Positions 44,981-54,746 of a stretch of 64,000 nt of DNA are shown piece after piece. Within the stretch, counting starts at the first letter, position 1. Each line of letters opens with the position of its first letter. Location of the stretch: assembly GCA_022493055.1 (NCBI GenBank), contig CP092781.1:558001-622000 (forward strand), written 5' to 3'. The notes under the pieces were generated by a model that was not told the DNA's origin, did no database searches, and saw nothing but the letters and a program-made list of their open reading frames with translations. Source of the DNA: Staphylococcus roterodami. Lineage in GTDB: Bacteria > Bacillota > Bacilli > Staphylococcales > Staphylococcaceae. The position numbers and the translations under genes were made by a program.

Positions 44981-45628
44981 GTGAAGTTTGATAATTATAT
45001 TTTTGATTTCGATGGCACATTAGCAGATACGAAAAAATGCGGGGAAATAGCTACGCAAAGAGCATTTAAAGCATGCGGATTATCGGAACCATCATCAAAA
45101 GACATCACACATTATATGGGATTACCAATTGAAGAATCATTTTTAAAATTAGCAGATAATCAATTAGATGAGACTTCTTTGACAAAGTTAATTGAAACAT
45201 TTAGAAATACATATAAAGCAATAGAAAAAGACTATATCTATGAATTTGCAGGAATTACAGAGGCTATTACAAGTTTACATAACCAAGGGAAAAAGCTTTT
45301 CGTAGTATCTAGTAAAAAAAGTGATGTACTTGAAAGAAATTTATCGGTAATTGGATTAAATCATTTAATTACTGAAGCTGTTGGTTCTGATCAAGTAAGT
45401 AAATATAAACCGGATCCTGAAGGCATACATACGATTTTGCAACGCTATAATTTAAATAGCCAACATACAGTTTACATTGGAGATTCAACATTTGATGTTG
45501 AGATGGGACAACGAGCTGGTGTACAATCGGCAGCAGTGACATGGGGTGCACATGATGCAAGGTCATTACTACATTCGAATCCTGACTTTATTATCAATGA
45601 TCCATCAGAAATAAATACAGTACTATAA
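44981..45628 (+). CDS. HAD-family phosphatase (phosphoglycolate-phosphatase-like)
   Basis: This 215-residue HAD hydrolase has motif I FDFDGTLADT, motif II VVSSKKSD, motif III lysine in SKYKPDPEG and motif IV YIGDSTFDVEMG. A small helical cap lies between motifs I and II. I use the GTG at 44981, 8 bases after AGGGG; the TTG at 44972 is too close to it. The substrate is unknown. It is related to but distinct from the HAD gene at 14572. Confidence 0.85.
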   Translation: MKFDNYIFDFDGTLADTKKCGEIATQRAFKACGLSEPSSKDITHYMGLPIEESFLKLADNQLDETSLTKLIETFRNTYKAIEKDYIYEFAGITEAITSLHNQGKKLFVVSSKKSDVLERNLSVIGLNHLITEAVGSDQVSKYKPDPEGIHTILQRYNLNSQHTVYIGDSTFDVEMGQRAGVQSAAVTWGAHDARSLLHSNPDFIINDPSEINTVL

Positions 45629-46128
45629 AACGTATAAAATGAAGTGTTTTTGAGCTGAAAATTAAAGAAATTATTAGCCAAATAAGTAGATTTATCATTG
45701 TGTGTTCTTGACTGTCTAAATAAATATTTATAAATAATTTTGAATGTTTAATAATATTAGTCAATGTTTTAGTAACAGACTAACTATAGTGAATTTTAGC
45801 AGAATAACCAGTATCAAAAACATATTAGATTTATTGAAATCATTTCAAAACAGTTAAATTATGGCGATAGTATATGACTATTACGTAGTTGTATGCTATC
45901 GCTATTTTTAGTTATAAGTTGAAAATGTTAAAGATTCAGTAATTTATGAATTATAATAGTTTGATTCAAATAGTTATGGGTATAAAATAGTTGTATTTAT
46001 TTTCCTAAAACGAAAGTTTTTGTCAAACACAATTTTGTATTTATATAAAAGTTTGAATTTGTATAAATTTGACAAAACTAATTAACTCCGTATAATTATG
46101 AAACATACAAGAGGGAGTGTATGAATTC
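45629..46128 (+). other. Intergenic region before proP, with a hairpin
   Basis: About 500 bases without a gene on either strand that I can support. GCGATAGTATA (45864-45874) pairs with the TATGCTATCGC ending at 45902, followed by TATTTTT, and may terminate a transcript. The stretch just before proP is AT-rich with runs such as TTTTGTCAAAC and may hold its promoter. Confidence 0.4.
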
Positions 46129-47529
46129 ATGGATTTTAATAAAGAGAATATTAACATGGTGGATGCAAAGAAAGCCAAAAAGACTGTTGTTGCGACCGGT
46201 ATTGGGAATGCAATGGAATGGTTCGACTTTGGTGTATATGCATATACAACTGCGTACATAGGGGCGAATTTCTTTTCTCCAGTGGAAAGTCAAGATATTC
46301 GACAAATACTTACATTTGCAGCATTAGCAATTGCATTTTTATTAAGACCAATTGGTGGTGTCGTATTCGGTATTATTGGTGACAAATATGGACGTAAAGT
46401 TGTATTAACATCAACAATTATTTTAATGGCATTTTCAACATTAACTATTGGTTTATTGCCAAGTTATGATCAAATTGGACTTTGGGCTCCAATATTGTTA
46501 TTACTTGCTAGAGTATTACAAGGTTTTTCAACTGGTGGGGAATATGCAGGCGCAATGACATATGTCGCAGAGTCATCACCTGATAAACATCGTAATGCAT
46601 TAGGAAGTGGTCTTGAAATCGGAACACTATCAGGTTATATTGCAGCTTCAATTATGATTGCATTATTGACATTCTTTTTAACTGATGAGCAAATGGCATC
46701 ATTTGGTTGGAGAATTCCATTCCTATTAGGATTATTCTTAGGACTATTTGGGTTATATTTACGTCGTAGATTAGAAGAATCTCCAGTATTTGAAAATGAT
46801 GTTGCAACTCAACCAGAAAGAGATAACATTAACTTTTTACAAATTATTAGATTTTATTACAAAGACATATTTGTATGTTTTATAGCAGTCGTGTTCTTCA
46901 ACGTTACGAATTACATGGTAACTGCATACTTGCCAACTTATTTAGAACAAGTCATCAAATTAGATGCCACTACTACTAGTGTATTAATCACATGTGTAAT
47001 GGCAATAATGATTCCATTAGCATTAATGTTTGGTAAGATAGCCGATAAAATAGGCGAAAAGAAAGTATTTCTTATCGGTACTGGCGGATTGACAGTATTT
47101 AGCATTATTGCATTCGTATTATTACATTCACAATCATTTATTGTTATAGTAATTGGAATATTTATTTTAGGTTTCTTCTTATCAACATATGAAGCAACAA
47201 TGCCTGGATCACTACCAACGATGTTTTACAGTCATATAAGATATCGTACATTATCAGTTACATTTAATGTCTCTGTTTCTATATTTGGTGGTACAACGCC
47301 ATTAGTAGCTTCATGGTTAGTAGCTGAAACAGGGAATCCACTGGCACCAGCATATTATTTAACTGCAGTTAGCTTAATTGGCTTTTTAGTAATTACGTTT
47401 TTACATTTAAGTACAGCAGGGAAATCACTTAAAGGTTCTTATCCTAATGTAGATAATGAAAAAGATAGAGCGTATTATGCTGAACATCCTAAAGAAGCGT
47501 TATGGTGGATTAAAGAAAGAAAAGATTAG
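46129..47529 (+). CDS. proP: MFS osmoprotectant/proline-betaine transporter ProP
   Basis: ProP is a 12-helix major facilitator symporter of the metabolite:H+ family for proline and glycine betaine. Visible are [14 protein letters not shown] in helix 1, the loop [10 protein letters not shown] between helices 2 and 3, and [15 protein letters not shown]. The C terminus lacks the long coiled coil of E. coli ProP. Two starts are possible; I use ATG 46129 (466 residues), 11 bases after GAGGGAG. Several residues differ from the S. aureus sequence I remember. Confidence 0.88.
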   Translation: MDFNKENINMVDAKKAKKTVVATGIGNAMEWFDFGVYAYTTAYIGANFFSPVESQDIRQILTFAALAIAFLLRPIGGVVFGIIGDKYGRKVVLTSTIILMAFSTLTIGLLPSYDQIGLWAPILLLLARVLQGFSTGGEYAGAMTYVAESSPDKHRNALGSGLEIGTLSGYIAASIMIALLTFFLTDEQMASFGWRIPFLLGLFLGLFGLYLRRRLEESPVFENDVATQPERDNINFLQIIRFYYKDIFVCFIAVVFFNVTNYMVTAYLPTYLEQVIKLDATTTSVLITCVMAIMIPLALMFGKIADKIGEKKVFLIGTGGLTVFSIIAFVLLHSQSFIVIVIGIFILGFFLSTYEATMPGSLPTMFYSHIRYRTLSVTFNVSVSIFGGTTPLVASWLVAETGNPLAPAYYLTAVSLIGFLVITFLHLSTAGKSLKGSYPNVDNEKDRAYYAEHPKEALWWIKERKD

Positions 47530-48079
47530 ACATTTTAACAAATAAGTATAAATCAAACGTATATTATATAAGCACTTTAAAGCTAGTAAATTTTGCTAAC
47601 TTTAAAGTGCTTTTTAAATTGGAAGTGTAACTATGGAAACAAAGTTTGTGTATATATAGAAACCCCCATTGCAATGATTATCACAATGGGAGAAGAGGGG
47701 ACTTAAAGCATATGTTTAGCTTTGAATACTTAAAATTCTCTTTGCTATTGAAATGTTAGGATGTAAATATGTCTTAGAGTATTTTGTCCAACGCAATTAA
47801 TATTGAGACTCTAACCTTCAATATTAGCTTTATAGAGAACACAAATTTAAATAGATTGGGTGACTTATTTGTGTCAGTTATTGCGATTGCCATAACTTAT
47901 TTTCTCTATATTCATATAATAACTCGTTAGCTATTGAAAAACATGGTACCTCAGTATCAAATTTATCTAGGGCTTAAGTTTGATAAACTGATGAATGTAG
48001 AATGACTGATAAAAAAGCGAATCCATTATATAATGTTAACGAATATATCGTTAAAGTTTACAATGAGCGAGGTATAATG
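47530..48079 (+). other. Intergenic region proP-vraA with terminator and small stem
   Basis: AGCACTTTAAAG (47571-47582) and CTTTAAAGTGCT (47600-47611) followed by TTTT terminate proP. Further on, CCCATTG (47665-47671) and CAATGGG (47684-47690) pair, flanked by a C run and a GGGG, which could be part of a leader or small RNA. The remainder shows no gene. Confidence 0.5.
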
Positions 48080-49456
48080 ATGAATCAAATACTAAAAAAG
48101 TTGAAAACTCATATACAAAATAAACCCAATGACATAGCCATTCATATAGATGACCGAACATTAACATATCAACAATTAGAAGATAAAGTTTCGACGGTTG
48201 TTGAATCATTAAAATCACTATCATTAGACACAGTAGTGGCATTAAATATTACATCACCAATTCAAACTATCGTATATTACCTAGCTTTGCATCGTTTACA
48301 TAGAATCCCTATGATGGTAGAACCTAAATGGCAAAGTACGATTCATCATCAATTATTTGAAAAATATAAGATTAAAGATGTTATTGGAAATAATGGTCTC
48401 ATACCGAAGATAGATTCACCGTCATTTATAGATACATCTCAATTAAAGCGCCATCAAAATTTGTTGCACATTGGCTTTACTTCTGGGACAACCGGATTAC
48501 CAAAAGCTTATTATCGTGATGAAAATTCTTGGATAGCTTCATTTGAGGTAAATGAAATGTTAATGAAGCGTGGAGAAAATGCAATTGTAGCACCTGGACC
48601 ACTTGCACATTCATTAACACTTTATGCATTAATCTATGCGTTAAGTACAGGACGGTCTTTCATAGGTCAGACGACATTTAATCCTAAACAATTACTTAAG
48701 CAATGTTTAGATAATAATTTATATAAAAGTGCCTTGTTCATGGTACCAACAATGATTAAGTCTTTAGTGTCTTTATTCAATTCTAAGTATGCAATTCAAT
48801 CGATTTTTAGCAGTGGCGATAAACTACACTCAACTGTTTTTCAAAAACTTAAAGATAAGGCGCCTGATATAAATTTAATTGAATTTTTTGGGACATCAGA
48901 AACAAGTTTTATAAGTTATAACTTTAATCAAGAAGCACCATTGGAATCTGTAGGTATATTATTTCCGAATGTTGAATTGAAAACATTAAATCGTGATCAA
49001 AATGGTGTAGGACAAATATGTGTGAAAAGTAATATGACATTTAGTGGTTATGTCGGAGATAAATGTTTAAATGAAAATGAATGGATAATTACAGGTGATA
49101 TCGGCTTTGTAAATGAACAATATTTGTACTTAACAGGGCGGAAACATGACATGATCATAATTGGAGGTTATAACGTATACCCATCAAGTGTTGAGCATGC
49201 GTTAAAACAATGGGATAAAATTGATGAAGTAATGATGATCGGCGTACCACATGAGCAATTTGGTCAAATTGCTGTTTTACTATATACAGGTGATAATAAT
49301 CTCATGTACAAAGATGTGAAACACTTTCTGAGTAATAAAGTGAAACGTTATGAAATACCTTCAATTATTTACCGTGTAGAAAAGATGCATTATACAGCAA
49401 GTGGTAAAATCGCAAGAGAGAAAATGACGTCGATGTATTTAAGAGGTGAGATATAA
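48080..49456 (+). CDS. vraA: Acyl-CoA synthetase / AMP-forming ligase VraA
   Basis: VraA is a 458-residue acyl-adenylate-forming enzyme, named for its induction in vancomycin-resistant strains. The phosphate-binding motif is [13 protein letters not shown], the middle motif FFGTSETSF, followed by TGDIGFV and [17 protein letters not shown], then the C-terminal lysine region [10 protein letters not shown]. The start at 48080 gives the expected length after GAGCGAGG. vraB starts at the next base, so the two are coupled. It probably feeds beta-oxidation-like or fatty acid reactions. Confidence 0.88.
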   Translation: MNQILKKLKTHIQNKPNDIAIHIDDRTLTYQQLEDKVSTVVESLKSLSLDTVVALNITSPIQTIVYYLALHRLHRIPMMVEPKWQSTIHHQLFEKYKIKDVIGNNGLIPKIDSPSFIDTSQLKRHQNLLHIGFTSGTTGLPKAYYRDENSWIASFEVNEMLMKRGENAIVAPGPLAHSLTLYALIYALSTGRSFIGQTTFNPKQLLKQCLDNNLYKSALFMVPTMIKSLVSLFNSKYAIQSIFSSGDKLHSTVFQKLKDKAPDINLIEFFGTSETSFISYNFNQEAPLESVGILFPNVELKTLNRDQNGVGQICVKSNMTFSGYVGDKCLNENEWIITGDIGFVNEQYLYLTGRKHDMIIIGGYNVYPSSVEHALKQWDKIDEVMMIGVPHEQFGQIAVLLYTGDNNLMYKDVKHFLSNKVKRYEIPSIIYRVEKMHYTASGKIAREKMTSMYLRGEI

Positions 49457-50596
49457 ATGAGACAAGCAGTTATAGTTGCAGCCAAACGAACAGCATTTGG
49501 TAAGTATGGTGGGACTTTAAAACATTTAGAACCTGAGCAATTACTTAAGCCATTATTCCAATATTATAAAAAGCAATATCCAGAGGTAATAACTAAAATT
49601 GATGATGTCATTTTAGGAAATGTTGTAGGCAATGGTGGTAATATTGCTAGAAAGGCATTACTTGAAGCGGGTCTGCAAGAATCGATACCTGGTGTGACAA
49701 TTGATCGTCAATGTGGCTCTGGTCTTGAAAGTATTCAATATGCATGTCGAATGATTCAAGCTGGTGCTGGTAAAATATATATTGCAGGTGGTGTAGAAAG
49801 CACGAGTAGAGCACCATGGAAAATTAAACGTCCACAATCTGTATACGAGACGTCGCTACCAGAATTTTATGAACGTGCATCTTTTGCACCAGAATTGAGC
49901 GACCCTTCGATGATTGAAGGCGCAGAAAATGTGGCAAAAGCTTATGGTGTAACCAGAGAATTACAAGATGACTTTGCATTTCGAAGTCATCAACTTACTG
50001 AGGAAAATGTGCAAAATAAAAATATTTCTCAGGAAATACTACCTTTGACAGTAAAAGGAAAAATAGTCGATACAGATGAAAGCATAAAATCACATATACT
50101 TAGAGAAAATTACCATAGATTTAAGCCAATTATAAAAGATGGAACAGTTACAGCTGCGAATAGTTGTATGAAAAACGATGGAGCAGTGTTATTACTTATA
50201 ATGGAAAAAGATATTGCGAATGCATTGGGGTTCAAGCATGGATTATTATTTAAGGATAGTGTGACGATAGGTGTTGATTCTACATTACCTGGTATCGGTC
50301 CAGTTCCAGCAATTTCCCAATTATTAAAAAGAAATCAATTAAACATTGAAGATATTGATGCTATTGAAATAAACGAAGCATTTAGTGCACAAGTCGTTGC
50401 TTGCCAACAAGCATTAAATATTAAAAATAGTCAATTAAATATTTGGGGTGGTGCACTAGCGACAGGACATCCTTATGGCGCAAGTGGTGCGCAATTGGTG
50501 ACACGTTTGTTTTATATGTATGAAAAAGATACGTTGATTGCTTCAATGGGAATTGGAGGAGGTTTAGGCAATGCAGCATTATTTGTCAGATTCTAG
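49457..50596 (+). CDS. vraB: Acetyl-CoA acyltransferase (thiolase) VraB
   Basis: This 379-residue thiolase has the active-site cysteine in DRQCGSGLESIQYA, the motif EINEAFSAQ, and GGALATGHPYGASGAQ with catalytic histidine plus the C-terminal GIGGGLGNAALF. It follows vraA without any gap and overlaps vraC. It would exchange acyl units with CoA in the same pathway as VraA. Confidence 0.9.
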   Translation: MRQAVIVAAKRTAFGKYGGTLKHLEPEQLLKPLFQYYKKQYPEVITKIDDVILGNVVGNGGNIARKALLEAGLQESIPGVTIDRQCGSGLESIQYACRMIQAGAGKIYIAGGVESTSRAPWKIKRPQSVYETSLPEFYERASFAPELSDPSMIEGAENVAKAYGVTRELQDDFAFRSHQLTEENVQNKNISQEILPLTVKGKIVDTDESIKSHILRENYHRFKPIIKDGTVTAANSCMKNDGAVLLLIMEKDIANALGFKHGLLFKDSVTIGVDSTLPGIGPVPAISQLLKRNQLNIEDIDAIEINEAFSAQVVACQQALNIKNSQLNIWGGALATGHPYGASGAQLVTRLFYMYEKDTLIASMGIGGGLGNAALFVRF

Positions 50597-50948
50597 CCAA
50601 AGATTAAACGTGGCATTTACTAAGGATAGTGTGACTGCATATTATCAATGTTTTAATCAATATTTTATAAAAGAAGTACCACCATTGATGTGCGCATCAT
50701 TATGGCCTAAGTTTGAGATATTTAAACAATATGCAAATAGTGAACTGATTTTAACAAAAACAGCAATTGATCAAACGGAGAAAATAGAAGTTGATACGAC
50801 TTATGTCGCAACTCTTGAAGATATAGAATGCCAGAAGATTCGCAATATTACTCGTTATAAAATGGCTTTAACTTTAATTAAAAATGATCAACATGTCATA
50901 AAGATTACACAAACTTTTATTAAGGTGATGAATCAAAATGAGATTTAA
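50571..50948 (+). CDS. vraC: VraC protein
   Basis: VraC (125 residues) is of unknown biochemical role. It begins MQHYLSDSSQRLNVAFTKDS and has strand-rich character similar to hot-dog-fold acyl-binding proteins, but I see no catalytic motif. It overlaps vraB by 26 bases with GAGGAGG inside vraB and overlaps the next gene by 11 bases. It is named from synteny in S. aureus. Confidence 0.75.
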   Translation: MQHYLSDSSQRLNVAFTKDSVTAYYQCFNQYFIKEVPPLMCASLWPKFEIFKQYANSELILTKTAIDQTEKIEVDTTYVATLEDIECQKIRNITRYKMALTLIKNDQHVIKITQTFIKVMNQNEI

Positions 50949-51204
50949 TCAAGCGTGGGTAAACGAATATTTAACACTCGTAAATGATGACAATCCAATA
51001 CATAATGAGATTGTGCCAGGGCAATTAGTGGGTCAAATGATGCTGATGACTATGTCGTTAGAGGCGAACCAATGTCAAATTAATTATATTAAACCGATTT
51101 TAATAAATGAAAATATCGAATTCATGGAACAAAACGAGCAAGACATTATAGCAATTAATGACGATGGAGAGATTAAAATTAAAATTATAACGAACAAAAA
51201 ATAA
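50938..51204 (+). CDS. Small MaoC-like hot-dog protein
   Basis: This 88-residue protein contains NDDNPIHNEIVPGQLVGQMM, which resembles the D-x-NP-x-H hydratase motif of MaoC-like (R)-enoyl-CoA hydratases. It overlaps vraC by 11 bases, has ribosome site AAGGTGAT and ends the vra operon. With VraA (acyl-CoA synthetase) and VraB (thiolase) it makes a plausible fatty-acid set. It is much shorter than whole MaoC proteins, so VraC may supply the other half of a heterodimer. That is inference. Confidence 0.6.
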   Translation: MRFNQAWVNEYLTLVNDDNPIHNEIVPGQLVGQMMLMTMSLEANQCQINYIKPILINENIEFMEQNEQDIIAINDDGEIKIKIITNKK

Positions 51205-51270
51205 CCGATATTAGCTGCATGAACGCATATTAATTAGGAGATGAAAGGACAGCTAATATCAGTTATGTAT
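51201..51270 (+). terminator. Stem after the vra operon
   Basis: ATAACCGATATTAGCTG (51201-51217) and CAGCTAATATCAGTTAT (51250-51266) pair with one mismatch over a 32-base loop. It overlaps the stop of the MaoC-like gene. The tail is not a pure T run. Confidence 0.6.
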
Positions 51271-51406
51271 TGTTATTATTATTGTAATCAGAGATAAATA
51301 TAGGTTAAGGTATTTCTGTTGCACGGGGATGCATTAGTTTGAAAATAATAATAACAACTTTATGAAATGTTTAATAAATTCTGGATTATTGGAACGATTA
51401 GTCAAT

Positions 51407-51574
51407 TTAACTAACTTTCATATGATCTATATCGTCTTGTAATAAAGAGAGCAATTTAAAAATTTCAGTATCACTAAATGAATCGTCACATTTAATAGAA
51501 ACATGCTGAAATGTTTTGGTTATAATTTCATACACTGGTGCACCTTCATGGTGATACTGTCGATAAATAATCAT
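51407..51574 (-). CDS. Small conserved staphylococcal protein, 55 residues
   Basis: The product begins MIIYRQYHHEGAPVYEIITK and ends HMKVS. It is soluble, with no signal. A perfect AAAGGAGG lies 11 bases before the ATG. I recall a protein of this kind as a hypothetical in S. aureus genomes at this locus. No function is known to me. It is convergent with the vra operon. Confidence 0.72.
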   Translation of the reverse strand: MIIYRQYHHEGAPVYEIITKTFQHVSIKCDDSFSDTEIFKLLSLLQDDIDHMKVS

Positions 51575-52079
51575 AACCTATATTACCTCCTTTGCTACTC
51601 TATAGTCATATTATAAATAACATTTATATGTATCACATCAATCTTAAGTATCAACTTTTAATCAGACATAGAACGTATTTTTTACTAGGACTATTTATGT
51701 ATAAAAGTTCCAAATAAATATATATTTATAGAGTCGCCTGGCAGTCATTTGGGAAATATAACATATATGATTGGAGAGGCATCTATCACAAAAGAATGAT
51801 AATGATAGAGGTATTGAGCATATAGATGAGTTGAAGTTCATCTTGAAAATAAAGTGTATATAGTCATGGGTGCAGATGTATAGGAAATATTTGTATGTAT
51901 TGTTCGATATGTATGAAATTTTCAATAAAAGCTAATAACGCTTATATGTTACTTTCAAATTCAAATTATATACAGAGCGTGATGATTATAAAAAAATAAC
52001 CACATCACATAAATTGAGTTCATACCCAATTTAAGTGGTGTGGCTAATAATGTTGATTTATAGAAGAACCGCCTAATCG
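51575..52079 (-). other. Intergenic region with the pdxK terminator
   Basis: No convincing gene in 505 bases. A 76-codon minus-strand frame has no ribosome site and skewed composition. ACCACATCACATAAATTG (51999-52016) pairs with CAATTTAAGTGGTGTGGT-like sequence (52027-52044) and, on the minus strand, is followed by TTATTTTTTT, so it terminates pdxK. Confidence 0.6.
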
Positions 52080-52910
52080 TTAAACTTCTGTTACTTCAAC
52101 GTCAATATGTTCAATGCGATTGTATGCACCATGATCAACAGGTCCTACAAAGTCATTCATCTTCCAACCATTTTTAATAGCCGAAGCGACAAATGCTTTC
52201 GCGCTGATCACAGCTTCTTTTGGTGTTTTACCATTAGCTAAATATGCAGTTGTTGCTGCAGCAAATGTACAACCAGCGCCATGATTATAACTTTGTTGGA
52301 ACATATCTGTTGTAAGTTGATAATATGTTTTGCCATCAAAATATAAGTCATACGATTTATCTTGATCTAATGCTTTGCCACCCTTAATAATGACATGTTG
52401 TGCACCTTTATCAAAGATAATTTTCGCAGCTTTCTTCATGTCTTCGATTGAACTTAATTTACCTAATCCTGATAACTGACCTGCCTCGAATAGGTTTGGT
52501 GTAACTACTGTTGCTTTAGGAAGTAAGTATTTAATCATCGCATCAGTATTTCCAGGATTAAGAACCTCATCCTCGCCTTTACAAACCATAACAGGATCTA
52601 CTACAAAGTATTTAGCAGTAGATGCTTCGTATACTTCTCCAGCACGTTTAATAATTTCTTCTGTACCAAGCATTCCCGTTTTGATTGCATCAGGACCAAT
52701 TGATAAAGCCGTTTCAAGTTGCTTTTCAAATACATCCATTGGTAATGGTGTAACATCATGTGACCACGTATCTTTATCCATAGTAACGATGGCAGTTAAA
52801 GCGACCATGCCATACGTATCTAATTCTTGAAATGTTTTTAAATCTGCCTGCATACCTGCGCCAGCACTTGTGTCAGAACCGGCGATTGTTAAAACTTTCT
52901 TTAAAGCCAT
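52080..52910 (-). CDS. pdxK: Pyridoxal / hydroxymethylpyrimidine kinase
   Basis: This 276-residue ribokinase-like enzyme has the ThiD/PdxK signature: AGSDTSAGAGMQADLKTF near the N terminus, VVDPVMVCKGED, and YNHGAGCTFAAATTAYLA with anion hole and catalytic base. S. aureus PdxK works as a pyridoxal kinase and also resembles HMP kinase (ThiD). The gene stands alone, with ribosome site GGAGTG and its own terminator. Confidence 0.88.
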   Translation of the reverse strand: MALKKVLTIAGSDTSAGAGMQADLKTFQELDTYGMVALTAIVTMDKDTWSHDVTPLPMDVFEKQLETALSIGPDAIKTGMLGTEEIIKRAGEVYEASTAKYFVVDPVMVCKGEDEVLNPGNTDAMIKYLLPKATVVTPNLFEAGQLSGLGKLSSIEDMKKAAKIIFDKGAQHVIIKGGKALDQDKSYDLYFDGKTYYQLTTDMFQQSYNHGAGCTFAAATTAYLANGKTPKEAVISAKAFVASAIKNGWKMNDFVGPVDHGAYNRIEHIDVEVTEV

Positions 52911-53093
52911 TGAGCTTCACTCCTACATTATAATATTGTATTCATCATATCATTTTTAATCTATTTGAAAAATATTAAACCTTCAATATTTGATGATTGT
53001 TCAAATGAATCATACATACTATTGTAACTTTTGAAAATGTCATTCACTTTAGATAAGTTGGATATGTTAAAATATGTCCTGAGGTGAGATAGA

Positions 53094-53750
53094 ATGGAAT
53101 GGTCGCAAATTTTTCATGACATAACAACAAAGCATGATTTTAAAGCTATGCATGATTTTTTAGAAAAAGAATATTCGACATCAATTGTTTATCCTGATAG
53201 GGAAAACATCTATCAAGCATTTGATTTAACACCATTTGAAAATATCAAAGTTGTTATATTAGGACAAGACCCGTATCATGGTCCAAACCAAGCACATGGA
53301 TTAGCATTTTCAGTGCAACCTAACGCAAAATTCCCACCATCTTTACGTAATATGTATAAAGAATTAGCAGATGATATTGGATGTGTTAGACAAACACCAC
53401 ATTTACAAGATTGGGCAAGAGAAGGTGTCTTGTTATTAAATACAGTTTTAACCGTAAGACAGGGGGAAGCAAATTCTCATCGTGATATTGGCTGGGAAAC
53501 ATTTACTGACGAAATTATTAAAGCTGTCTCTGATTATAAGGAACATGTAGTATTTATTTTATGGGGGAAACCTGCACAGCAAAAAATAAAGCTTATCGAT
53601 ACATCTAAACATTGTATTATAAAATCAGTGCATCCTAGTCCACTGTCTGCATATAGAGGATTCTTTGGATCAAAACCATACTCAAAAGCGAATGCGTATC
53701 TTGAATCAGTAGGCAAATCACCAATTAATTGGTGCGAAAGTGAGGCATAG
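53094..53750 (+). CDS. ung: Uracil-DNA glycosylase
   Basis: Ung removes uracil from DNA. The 218-residue protein has the water-activating loop [27 protein letters not shown], and the minor-groove loop [13 protein letters not shown]. The start follows GAGGTGAGATAGA. The next gene begins 3 bases after the stop. Confidence 0.96.
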   Translation: MEWSQIFHDITTKHDFKAMHDFLEKEYSTSIVYPDRENIYQAFDLTPFENIKVVILGQDPYHGPNQAHGLAFSVQPNAKFPPSLRNMYKELADDIGCVRQTPHLQDWAREGVLLLNTVLTVRQGEANSHRDIGWETFTDEIIKAVSDYKEHVVFILWGKPAQQKIKLIDTSKHCIIKSVHPSPLSAYRGFFGSKPYSKANAYLESVGKSPINWCESEA

Positions 53751-53753
53751 ATT

Positions 53754-54125
53754 GTGAATAAAGAAACGTTAATTACAAAAATTGAGCAAGAACTAGTACA
53801 AGCTGAGCAGGCGCAAAATGAACATGCCTTCGAAAAACATATGTATGCCATACATATATTAACATCTTTGTATGCGGCAACATCAAATACATCATATATT
53901 GGTGAACGACCATTGAATTATCGTTCTGCCAACCAAAATCAAGTGTCGCAATCACAAAGAACACAACCAACGCATCAAGTAACTGCTGCTGAAATTGAAG
54001 CGATGGGTGGTAAGGTGAGTACACAACAATCCCAAAGTAAGCAGTATACACAAACTACTACTCAACAGCAAAGATTGGTGACAGATGATGACATTGGCAA
54101 TGGTGAATCCATATTTGATTTTTAA
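53754..54125 (+). CDS. YwdI-like protein (DUF5327)
   Basis: This 123-residue protein starts at GTG and follows ung after 3 bases, as ywdI follows ung in Bacillus. The N-terminal half is helical (KIEQELVQAEQAQNEHAFE); the C-terminal half is glutamine- and threonine-rich low complexity, ending DDDIGNGESIFDF. Function unknown. It is likely co-transcribed with ung. Confidence 0.75.
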   Translation: MNKETLITKIEQELVQAEQAQNEHAFEKHMYAIHILTSLYAATSNTSYIGERPLNYRSANQNQVSQSQRTQPTHQVTAAEIEAMGGKVSTQQSQSKQYTQTTTQQQRLVTDDDIGNGESIFDF

Positions 54126-54257
54126 AGGATAACAATAAACTACAATAATTTAAACATCTTTAATTCTGAATGATATTAATCAAGCGACATGTAGATTTAT
54201 CCAAATGTTGTGACTTCAGTATTAACTTATTACTGAATTATTTAAGGAGAGGTAACT

Positions 54258-54626
54258 ATGAAATTATTTATTATTTTAGGTGCATTAAATGCTATGATGG
54301 CAGTTGGAACAGGTGCATTCGGTGCACATGGTTTACAAGGTAAAGTAAGTGACCACTATTTATCAGTATGGGAAAAAGCAACAACATACCAAATGTATCA
54401 TGGGTTAGCATTATTGATTTTAGGTGTGATTAGTGGCACAACATCTATCAATGTTAATTGGGCAGGTTGGTTAATATTTGCCGGTATTATTTTCTTTAGT
54501 GGTTCATTATACATTTTAGTATTAACACAAATTAAAATATTAGGTGCAATTACACCGATTGGTGGTGTGCTATTCATCGTTGGATGGATCATGCTTATCA
54601 TTGCGACATTTAAATTTGCTGGTTAA
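54258..54626 (+). CDS. DUF423 membrane protein (YwdK-like)
   Basis: The 122-residue product has four membrane segments and the N-terminal [19 protein letters not shown] motif of DUF423. Homologues follow ung-ywdI in Bacillus. The ribosome site is AAGGAGAGGTAACT. The biochemical role is unknown. Confidence 0.88.
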   Translation: MKLFIILGALNAMMAVGTGAFGAHGLQGKVSDHYLSVWEKATTYQMYHGLALLILGVISGTTSINVNWAGWLIFAGIIFFSGSLYILVLTQIKILGAITPIGGVLFIVGWIMLIIATFKFAG

Positions 54627-54746
54627 ATTTTAAAATTTTAGATTACCTATGTAACTAAACATTAAATTTTAAATAAAAATAATCAAGAAAAAGAGTTACA
54701 AACTCATCTTTTGGGTATAGAATACCTTCGAGGTGAGTTTTTATTT

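Noticed and set aside
51695..51925. A 76-codon minus-strand frame before pdxK
   Set aside because: No ribosome site, unusual cysteine/histidine-rich composition and AT-rich intergenic context; likely chance.
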